DNA of 5,079 nt, from assembly GCA_029058705.1 (NCBI GenBank), contig JAIDXA010000067.1, forward strand, positions 1-5,079, given 5' to 3'. The translations under genes were made by a program, and so were the position numbers. A model generated the notes under the pieces. The model was not told where the DNA came from. It ran no database searches and saw only the letters and a list, made by a program, of their open reading frames with translations. Of the stretch, positions 1 to 5,079 are shown in pieces. This DNA comes from Paramuribaculum sp. (GTDB lineage: Bacteria > Bacteroidota > Bacteroidia > Bacteroidales > Muribaculaceae). The first letter of the stretch is position 1. The number at the start of each line of letters is the position of its first letter.

Positions 1-373
1 GCTGAAGGCGGCGTCCGGGTTTGCGGTGGGCTCTTGCAGCTGACCATGTCGACTCATATTCGATTTCATTTGAACCCCGGAAACTCAGACAGACAAAACA
101 CTCCCCGCAGTTACGGCGCATCAGCTGACGGGGATCCTTCAGTGTGACACTGCCGTCCGTTTCCGCCGCCTCGCCCTGCATCCTGGTGTTGGCCAGACGG
201 GGAGTCGTCCCGTAGAGTGCCAGACAGATCGAATCGAGAATCGTCGACTTGCCCGCTCCGGTTTTCCCGGTTATCAGAAAAACTCCGCACCCCTCGAGCG
301 GGGCGCTGTCGAAATCTATTGTTGCATCCTCGATCGAGGCTATATTATGAATTTTCAGCCGGCGGAGTTTCAT
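1..373 (-). CDS. sbcC: Exonuclease SbcC, N-terminal part (gene runs off the left edge)
   Basis: This is the ATPase subunit of the SbcCD (Rad50-Mre11 type) complex, which cleaves DNA hairpins and processes double-strand ends in the cytoplasm. Only the first 124 codons are present; full SbcC proteins are usually about 1,000 residues. The protein begins MKLRRLKIHNIASIEDATID, the typical first strands of an SMC/Rad50 head. The Walker A P-loop GKTGAGKST is at residues 36-44, followed by ILDSICLALYG, where Rad50-like proteins read the same way. Residues 81-87 (DPRQLMR) and the segment around 106-124 (YEST-W, RAHRKPGRRLQ) match the conserved SbcC region before the coiled coil. The ATG at 373-371 is chosen because it gives the standard N-terminus. 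An earlier ATG about 16 bases upstream is out of frame. There is no strong Shine-Dalgarno sequence; an A-run lies upstream, as is common in Bacteroidetes. It follows sbcD by 86 bases on the same strand and is probably cotranscribed. Walker B, the signature motif and the zinc hook lie outside the window. Confidence 0.95.
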   Translation of the reverse strand, partial: MKLRRLKIHNIASIEDATIDFDSAPLEGCGVFLITGKTGAGKSTILDSICLALYGTTPRLANTRMQGEAAETDGSVTLKDPRQLMRRNCGECFVCLSFRGSNEIEYESTWSAARAHRKPGRRLQ

Positions 374-400
374 TTTCCGTAATCCTCATTTTTTTTGTTC

Positions 401-460
401 AGAGAGCGTTTGGATTTCATGCGTATTACTGTTGACGCGGTTTAAATTCAAACACTCTCT
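401..460. repeat. Long imperfect inverted repeat (hairpin) between sbcD and sbcC
   Basis: The arms are 401-417 (AGAGAGCGTTTGGATTT) and 444-460 (AAATTCAAACACTCTCT). They are complementary at 15 of 17 positions; on each strand one of the two mismatches becomes a G-U wobble in RNA. Inside the 26-base spacer a second short stem, GCGT (421-424) with ACGC (435-438), encloses a 10-base loop. The right arm ends on the last base of the sbcD stop codon. In the direction of sbcDC transcription the hairpin is followed by GAAC and then an A-run, not a T-run, so it is not a standard intrinsic terminator. On the plus strand it is also not followed by T's. It could be an RNA processing or stability element between two cotranscribed genes, a leaky attenuator, or a remnant of a small palindromic repeat. 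The remaining bases of this gap (374-400) hold only the A-rich leader of sbcC. Confidence 0.8.
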
Positions 461-1629
461 CAGTCACGCAGCTCATCCCTGACGGTTGCTATCGTCGACT
501 TAAGCATGTCGATCGACTCCTCGCTGAGATCTTCCCCCGTGTCGGCGGCAAATCTCATGGCGATTTCGATCGGATCACTCTCCCTCAGCTCTTCGACAGA
601 CATATGGTTTCCTTTCTCTCCAGTCATCTCCATTCTTTTCATGTTCAGACGGCAAAATCTTGCGGCCTTTCCGATGCAGGCTTGTTCGGCCTGGGCCGAA
701 GCATCTGATGGAACCGTACTGTCAGCCAGGATATTTAGCCTTATGTATGCGGCTGCATCATCGGGAAATTGCCTGAGCAGACTGATTGCGTGGTCCCAGG
801 TGGCGAAACCGCGTGTCGGAAGCGTAACCAGTGGCCGGATGCCGGCGATCTCCTCCCGCCTGAGGGTCGGAGTGTCGCCATGCTGCCCGATCTCGGCAAT
901 CGTAACGGAATGTCTGTATGATTCCGAAAAATCGACAGCGACCAGACTGCCGCTGTAGCTGATCCTGCGGCCGGTTCCGGAAATTGTCTGCGGGCGGTGG
1001 ATATGCCCGAGGGCGATGTAGTCATAGCCATCTCCGAGATCTTCAGCTCTGACGGCATCGATCCCGCCGGCACTCATTTCAGTGGCGGAGCTGTGTCCCG
1101 AATAGTCACACCCGGCTATCGTCGTATGGGCTGCCAGGACAACAGGCTTCTTTCCGTCCGATGCCTTGGCTGCCATCCTTGAAAGCTCGTCCATGAACCC
1201 TGCCGGCAGGTTGCGCGGATGAGTGTAGGGCAGGGCGGCGACAATTCCTCCGTCCTCGCCGCCGACATGTATGATATGCGATCCCGCATCATCGCGATTG
1301 ACCGTCCCGAACACATGCACACCCAGCCGTTCCCATGGACGCCGGAAAACCTCATGGCTGCTGCCGCTGTCGTGGTTGCCGGCAATCGCGACGACAGTCA
1401 TCTCCGGAGCAGCGTCACGGATCTCCACAATCGTTTCTGAAAAAATCCTTCTGACTGCCGCCGACGGCTGGGCCGTGTCAAAAATATCGCCCGCAAGAAT
1501 GAACGCATCCGGTTGTTCCCTGCGCACGACTTCCACAACCTGGCGCAGCGCGTCAGCCTGTTCGACGTAACGGTCGAAGCCGTTTATTGAATGCCCGAGA
1601 TGCCAGTCGGCTGTGTGTAGAATCTTCAT
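460..1629 (-). CDS. sbcD: Exonuclease SbcD (Mre11-type nuclease subunit)
   Basis: This is the metal-dependent nuclease subunit of SbcCD, a calcineurin-like phosphoesterase that works with SbcC on hairpins and double-strand ends. The 389-residue length is normal for the family. All the metal-site motifs are visible: DWHLG at 8-12 (DxH), GDIFD at 47-51, GNHD at 84-87 (His86 is the expected catalytic histidine), the His of AAHTT at 168, and GHIH at 208-211. The SbcD-type segments ALPYTHPRNLP (near 131-142) and YSGSLVAVDFSE (soon after GHIH) are also present. The C-terminal region, roughly 260-389, fits the capping domain and the short helices that bind the base of the SbcC coiled coil (ESDPIEIAMRFAADTGEDLS near the end). 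The start ATG at 1629-1627 places the DxH motif at the usual distance from the N-terminus. sbcC follows on the same strand after an 86-base gap that contains the hairpin. Nothing looks broken. The many open frames antisense to this gene are shadows. Confidence 0.97.
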   Translation of the reverse strand: MKILHTADWHLGHSINGFDRYVEQADALRQVVEVVRREQPDAFILAGDIFDTAQPSAAVRRIFSETIVEIRDAAPEMTVVAIAGNHDSGSSHEVFRRPWERLGVHVFGTVNRDDAGSHIIHVGGEDGGIVAALPYTHPRNLPAGFMDELSRMAAKASDGKKPVVLAAHTTIAGCDYSGHSSATEMSAGGIDAVRAEDLGDGYDYIALGHIHRPQTISGTGRRISYSGSLVAVDFSESYRHSVTIAEIGQHGDTPTLRREEIAGIRPLVTLPTRGFATWDHAISLLRQFPDDAAAYIRLNILADSTVPSDASAQAEQACIGKAARFCRLNMKRMEMTGEKGNHMSVEELRESDPIEIAMRFAADTGEDLSEESIDMLKSTIATVRDELRD

Positions 1630-1654
1630 TTACCGAATGTCTGTGTTGCCAATG

Positions 1655-1686
1655 CAAATTAAACCAATAATTCCCATTTGGCCAAA
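1655..1686 (-). promoter_or_regulatory. Predicted Bacteroidetes-type promoter for sbcDC
   Basis: Read on the minus strand, TTTG (1686-1683) is followed by exactly 20 bases and then TTAATTTG (1662-1655), a 7-of-8 match to the Bacteroidetes -7 element TAnnTTTG. The spacing fits the known -33/-7 layout of the primary sigma factor in this phylum. Transcription would begin roughly 5-10 bases further left, giving a short leader of about 20 bases before the sbcD ATG. This is predicted from sequence only. Confidence 0.55.
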
Positions 1687-1691
1687 CTCTT

Positions 1692-1701
1692 TTGCGCGCA
1701 A
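1692..1701. promoter_or_regulatory. Perfect 10-base palindrome TTGCGCGCAA between divergent promoters
   Basis: TTGCGCGCAA is a perfect inverted repeat centred at 1696.5. It lies between the upstream box of the leftward promoter (1683-1686) and that of the rightward promoter (1703-1706), so a dimeric regulator bound here could affect both. The GC-rich core stands out in an AT-rich intergenic region. A short palindrome can arise by chance, no cognate regulator gene is in the window, and the operator role is inference. Confidence 0.3.
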
Positions 1702-1702
1702 G

Positions 1703-1734
1703 GTTGTGAGTGTGATAAAAAAAATGTAATTTTG
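1703..1734 (+). promoter_or_regulatory. Predicted Bacteroidetes-type promoter for the lipoprotein/outer-membrane operon
   Basis: TAATTTTG at 1727-1734 is a perfect match to the Bacteroidetes -7 element TAnnTTTG. A GTTG box (3 of 4 to TTTG) lies at 1703-1706, 20 bases upstream, which is the expected spacing. Transcription should start near 1740, leaving an AT-rich leader of about 50 bases before the ATG at 1794. That leader contains the octamer AACACACT twice, at 1757-1764 and 1780-1787. No Shine-Dalgarno sequence is present, which is normal in this phylum. Confidence 0.6.
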
Positions 1735-1793
1735 TACCGATGAATTTTTCGTTTCGAACACACTAACCAATCATTTTTTAACACACTTTTTTG

Positions 1794-3560
1794 ATGAAAC
1801 ATTTCTTACGTGAATGGTGTCTGGCTGGTCTGTCCGGATTAATGGCCTGTTCAACGACATCATGTGTCGACAATGACTATGATCTGACAAATGATATTGA
1901 CCTGACCATCAATGTTGGCGGCGACCTTTCCGTGCCGGCAAGCAGTACGGATAAATATTCCATGGCGCAGATTCTTGATCTGGACAACAACAGCTCGATA
2001 AAACCCGACGGCCACCTCTACGGATACGCCGATGGCGACTATGTTCTCGTGCAGTCGGGAAATTCGACAAACTCCAGCGTGACAATTCCGCGCCAGCAGC
2101 TCTCCGACGTCGAATGTAACTCCGCAATGACTTCCGTTTCATTCGTTGGCGTCGGCTCGTCAGCGGAAATCGACATTGAAATCGACCGTATCGTTAACCC
2201 CATCACTGTTGAGGAAAACAATATCGACCGCAGCATCATATCTCTTTCCCAAGTCGTTTCCGATATCAAAGTGAACTTCGACATAACACCCTCGAAAATC
2301 GGAAATCTTTCCGGATCGGCATCATTCAAACCGGGATTCACAGTGACATTTCCCGCCGGATGGGACATTGACATGACAGATCCGCAAGCAGTTGCGAATT
2401 TCCGGGTTGATGGAAACAAAGTGACATTCATCCGCACCGTGTCGACTTCACTCGGCTCCAGCGTGCGGCTGCCGATTGTCATCAAAGGCATCGATCTCAC
2501 GTCAGTCCCCGACGGACAAGGCCTGTATGCCCCGGGAAAATTCCGGCTCAACGACAATATTGTCAGCAGCGGGCCTATCGGCATCGTTGTCGGAGCATTG
2601 CCTCTCGGCCAACAGGCAACCGCCACATTTGAAATCTCCCCATCGGTTCCCGAAGCCGAAATCATACAGGTGACAGGATCGCTCAATCCCGAAATCGAAA
2701 TCGCCGAATCATCATTCCGCATAACGGATGTTCCCGATTTCCTGAGAGAGCCGGGCAACAACCTCGACATAACCGATCCCCAGATCCGTCTCACGGTCTC
2801 CAACCAGTCGCCCGTCGAAATCAACATCAACGGACGCATAATCGCAACCGATGAAAATGGCGACACGAAATCTGTCTGGATCGGATCAGACCACGGAACA
2901 GCGCCGATTGTCATCGCCGGCAACGCCACTACCGAAATCTGCCTCTCCCGCACCGGAACAAATGTCCCTGCCGGAGCTGTCAGCGTCGTTGTTCCCGGAC
3001 TCGGCGACCTGATCTCCACAATTCCCGACCGGATCGCAATCGACGATATCGATGCAAAAGTCCCTGCCGGAAAGGAATATACATTCGTCCTCGGATCGAC
3101 TTATGATGTCGGCGTTGACTATCAGGCTATTGTTCCGCTTGCATTCGGAACAGACCTCGCATTCTCATATTCGACCGACGAGACAGACTGGAACGAAGAC
3201 CTCGACAAATACTCTTTCAAGGACGCCATCGTGACATTCTCAGTCGAAAACACCATCCCCCTCGACATGGTGCCGCAGGTAATGGCCCTTGATAAAAACG
3301 GTCGCGAGATGACCGACATTGTCGCTACAGTCGAAGGGGTCGTAAAGGCCGGAACAATCCCTGCCCCTGTCGCAACCGACCTGAAAGTGCGGCTCTCCTC
3401 GACTGCCGCCAATCTCGGACAGCTCGACGGAGTCCGCCTGACATTCAAGGCAACGTGCCCCGACTCAATGAGCGGCATCCCCCTGAATGAAGCACAGGCC
3501 CTGCGCTTCACCGACATCAGGATAAAAATCCTCGGCGGCGTCAACGTCAACCTTAACTAA
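1794..3560 (+). CDS. Putative outer-membrane/surface lipoprotein of unknown function, beta-rich
   Basis: I do not recognise a characterised family. The 588-residue product starts with a short signal peptide (Lys2 and Arg6, then hydrophobic residues around 8-18) and has two candidate lipidation cysteines, Cys19 (LMA-C) and Cys24 (TTS-C). Cys24 is followed by VDNDYDLTNDID; a C-V-D-x-x-Y-D-L start resembles other Bacteroidales lipoproteins as I remember them, and an Asp-rich stretch after the cysteine resembles the Bacteroidetes lipoprotein surface-export signal. The rest is a secreted-type sequence rich in Ser, Thr, Val, Ile and Asp with alternating beta-strand patterns, no catalytic motif and no transmembrane helix. 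Two segments, 328-356 (DPQIRLTV-N, ending DENG) and 477-503 (DAIVTFSVEN-IPL, ending DKNG), look like diverged copies of one beta-sandwich unit. The C-terminus ends in a short strand (IRIKILGGVNVNLN) and does not resemble a type IX secretion tail. ATG 1794 is preferred over the in-frame TTG at 1791 just before it. An outer-membrane barrel gene follows after 20 bases, which suggests the two act together. Confidence 0.85.
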   Translation: MKHFLREWCLAGLSGLMACSTTSCVDNDYDLTNDIDLTINVGGDLSVPASSTDKYSMAQILDLDNNSSIKPDGHLYGYADGDYVLVQSGNSTNSSVTIPRQQLSDVECNSAMTSVSFVGVGSSAEIDIEIDRIVNPITVEENNIDRSIISLSQVVSDIKVNFDITPSKIGNLSGSASFKPGFTVTFPAGWDIDMTDPQAVANFRVDGNKVTFIRTVSTSLGSSVRLPIVIKGIDLTSVPDGQGLYAPGKFRLNDNIVSSGPIGIVVGALPLGQQATATFEISPSVPEAEIIQVTGSLNPEIEIAESSFRITDVPDFLREPGNNLDITDPQIRLTVSNQSPVEININGRIIATDENGDTKSVWIGSDHGTAPIVIAGNATTEICLSRTGTNVPAGAVSVVVPGLGDLISTIPDRIAIDDIDAKVPAGKEYTFVLGSTYDVGVDYQAIVPLAFGTDLAFSYSTDETDWNEDLDKYSFKDAIVTFSVENTIPLDMVPQVMALDKNGREMTDIVATVEGVVKAGTIPAPVATDLKVRLSSTAANLGQLDGVRLTFKATCPDSMSGIPLNEAQALRFTDIRIKILGGVNVNLN

Positions 3561-3580
3561 CTTCAACATCTCATATAGAA

Positions 3581-5005
3581 ATGAAAAAACAACACATCAT
3601 TCTTTTAGCCTTGGCTTTAGCCTCCGCAACGGGTGTTGAAGCACAAGAGGCCTCACGCAGCGGTTATTTTCTCGACGGATACTCTTTCCGCCACCAGCTT
3701 AACCCGGCTTTCGCAAACGACCACAACTACATATCGGTTCCGGCTCTCGGAAACACCGGACTCGGGCTCAGCTCCAACGTCGGAGTCAACACTTTCCTTT
3801 ATAAACTTCCCGACGGACGTCTGACAACATTCATGAGCCCGACTGTCAGCGGCGATGAATTCCTCTCGAAAATCCACGACAACAACAGCCTATCCGCCAA
3901 CGTCAATCTGACAATACTTTCGGCTGGATTCAAGGCATTCGGCGGCTTCAACACAATCTCGCTCTCTGCCAGAACCGACATCGGGGCAAACATCCCGCGC
4001 GGACTTCTTGAATTCATGAAACTCGGACAGCAGGGAACATCCTCAACCTATTCATTCTCCGACCTGCGGCTGAAAGCATCCGCTATGGGCGAGATCGCAT
4101 TAGGCCACAGCCACGCGGTTAACGATCAGATCGAAGTCGGCGCCAAGGCAAAAATACTCATCGGCATCGGAAATGTCGACGCCAGGATCGACCGCATGGA
4201 CGTGACCCTGTCCGACGACGTCTGGGAAATCAAAGCCAGCGGTTCGATGAACGCCGCCGCCGGCAAAGGCCTTGAAATCCCGACAAACAAAGAATCCGGA
4301 AAAGAATTCGATCGACCCGAAGCAGCCGATGAGGTCGATTGGGACGGAATTGAATACAACAAATTCTCAACCACCGGCAATGGACTCGCATTCGATCTCG
4401 GGGCCGTCTACCGGAACGTGATTCCCGGACTGACTGTATCGGCATCTGTCCTCGATCTCGGATTCACCGTCTGGACAAACAATATAAAAGCTCTGACTCC
4501 CGAAACATTGTGGAAATTCGACGGATTCAGCAACATAGCCCTCGACAGCTCTAAGCCTGGCTATGACGACAACTCGCTCAAACATCAGACCGACGCCATG
4601 TGGGACGACCTCAAGGACGCCATAAATTTCCGGCGTGAGTCGACAGGCGGATCTCGAACAAACGCTCTTGCCGCGACGCTTCATCTCGCGGCCGAATACG
4701 AAATGCCGTTCTACAACCGGTTGACAGGTGGATTCCTTTTCACCCACCGTTTCAACGGACCGTTCTCATGGACCGAAGGGCGTATCTCGGCAAACATAAA
4801 GCCCGCCAGATGGTTTGACTGTTCCGTAAACTTCGCCCAGTCCTCTTTCGGATCTTCATTCGGATGGATGATCAACTTCCATCCTCGCGGGTTCAACTTC
4901 TTTGTCGGAAGCGACCACCAGTTCTTCCGCATCACTCCGCAGATTCTTCCCGTCGGAAACGCAAACATGAATCTGAACCTCGGTTTCAACGTGACATTCG
5001 GTTAA
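3581..5005 (+). CDS. DUF5723-family outer-membrane beta-barrel protein
   Basis: This is a 474-residue protein with a clear Sec signal peptide: MKK, a hydrophobic core near 5-16, and a likely signal peptidase I cut after VEA at residue 21, leaving Gln22 first. The mature start contains HQLNPAFANDHNYISVPALGN (38-58); an LNPAFA element near the N-terminus occurs in Bacteroidetes barrel families such as PorP/SprF and PorV-like proteins. Further landmarks are GLAFDLGAVY (268-277) and DLGFTVW (292-298). The C-terminal part has repeated amphipathic strands and ends GFNVTFG, with an aromatic residue next to last, as in outer-membrane barrels. I assign it to DUF5723 from these motifs by memory, not by a search. 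The role is unknown: transport, scaffold for the upstream lipoprotein, or a secretion accessory are all possible. It starts 20 bases after the lipoprotein stop, has no promoter of its own that I can see, and is probably cotranscribed. The reading frame is intact. Confidence 0.85.
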   Translation: MKKQHIILLALALASATGVEAQEASRSGYFLDGYSFRHQLNPAFANDHNYISVPALGNTGLGLSSNVGVNTFLYKLPDGRLTTFMSPTVSGDEFLSKIHDNNSLSANVNLTILSAGFKAFGGFNTISLSARTDIGANIPRGLLEFMKLGQQGTSSTYSFSDLRLKASAMGEIALGHSHAVNDQIEVGAKAKILIGIGNVDARIDRMDVTLSDDVWEIKASGSMNAAAGKGLEIPTNKESGKEFDRPEAADEVDWDGIEYNKFSTTGNGLAFDLGAVYRNVIPGLTVSASVLDLGFTVWTNNIKALTPETLWKFDGFSNIALDSSKPGYDDNSLKHQTDAMWDDLKDAINFRRESTGGSRTNALAATLHLAAEYEMPFYNRLTGGFLFTHRFNGPFSWTEGRISANIKPARWFDCSVNFAQSSFGSSFGWMINFHPRGFNFFVGSDHQFFRITPQILPVGNANMNLNLGFNVTFG

Positions 5006-5079
5006 GAAACTGTTTAAATTTAGTTGTGGGATTAATTGAGAGGATTTTATGAGGTGTTTTTACGAGTGGAAGAGGGAGC
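5006..5079. other. AT-rich non-coding tail after the operon; possible dispersed repeat
   Basis: No gene is supported here. The stretch starts with GAAACTGTTTAAATTTAG directly after the stop codon and continues with a G/T-rich tract up to the window edge. AACT (about 5008-5011) and AGTT (about 5022-5025) flank an AT-rich core, but the stem is too weak and lacks the T-run of a clear terminator. The sequence resembles, from memory only, an intergenic repeat seen downstream of genes in related gut Bacteroidales. A single copy cannot establish that. Confidence 0.3.

Noticed and set aside
217..435. Short plus-strand open frame over the start of sbcC
   Set aside because: It lies antisense to the conserved Walker A region of sbcC and across the hairpin, and its protein is Arg/Ser-rich without any motif.
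421..454. Internal promoter for sbcC on the minus strand (TTTG, 20 bases, TAATACGC)
   Set aside because: The spacing is right, but the downstream box matches TAnnTTTG only at TA, too little to call.
401..460. Intrinsic terminator between sbcD and sbcC
   Set aside because: Neither strand has a T-run directly after the stem; on the sbcDC strand the hairpin is followed by an A-run. sbcC also needs transcription through this point unless it has its own promoter.
506..958. 150-codon plus-strand open frame antisense to sbcD
   Set aside because: SbcD is certain from its complete set of metal-site motifs. The antisense product is low in information and Ser-rich, and it has no promoter or homology signal.
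1757..1787. Direct repeat of AACACACT in the leader of the lipoprotein gene as an operator
   Set aside because: Two copies of a low-complexity octamer 23 bases apart in AT-rich sequence can occur by chance, and the copies lie downstream of the predicted start of transcription.
2039..3019. 326-codon open frame on the minus strand, antisense to the lipoprotein gene
   Set aside because: Its product is rich in Ser, Thr, Pro and Arg with no recognisable motif or fold pattern. The plus-strand frame has a signal peptide, a lipobox and beta patterns. The open antisense frame follows from the C-ending codon use of the real gene.
2343..5000. Recurring GTGACATT words in the plus-strand genes
   Set aside because: They are in frame and encode Val-Thr-Phe in beta strands, so coding use explains them.

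Overview
The window looks like a chromosomal piece from the order Bacteroidales, most likely a gut Muribaculaceae-type organism. The grounds are two promoters of the Bacteroidetes form (TTTG-like box, about 20 bases, TAnnTTTG-like box), starts without Shine-Dalgarno sequences, a lipoprotein whose Asp-rich segment follows the lipidation cysteine, and an outer-membrane protein of a family I know only from Bacteroidetes. The family assignment is inference. No plasmid, phage, IS, CRISPR, tRNA or rRNA features were seen.

Left part, minus strand (1-1629): a two-gene DNA repair unit, sbcD then sbcC. SbcD (complete) and SbcC (only the first 124 codons are present; the gene leaves the window at position 1) form the Mre11-Rad50-type nuclease/ATPase that opens DNA hairpins and processes double-strand ends. 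The 86 bases between the two genes hold a large imperfect hairpin (401-460) that starts on the sbcD stop codon. It is not followed by a T-run in the direction of transcription, so it does not look like a normal terminator.

Centre (1630-1793): a divergent promoter region. A promoter for sbcDC reads left and another reads right. A perfect 10-base palindrome lies between the two upstream boxes.

Right part, plus strand (1794-5005): two genes 20 bases apart, apparently one operon. The first encodes a 588-residue, beta-rich, probably surface-facing lipoprotein of unknown function. The second encodes a 474-residue outer-membrane beta-barrel protein that I assign to the DUF5723 family. They probably act together at the outer membrane, but the substrate or partner cannot be read from sequence. 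This uncharacterised pair is the best candidate for undescribed biology here.

After 5005, 74 bases of AT-rich non-coding sequence run to the window edge. They may be the start of a dispersed intergenic repeat.
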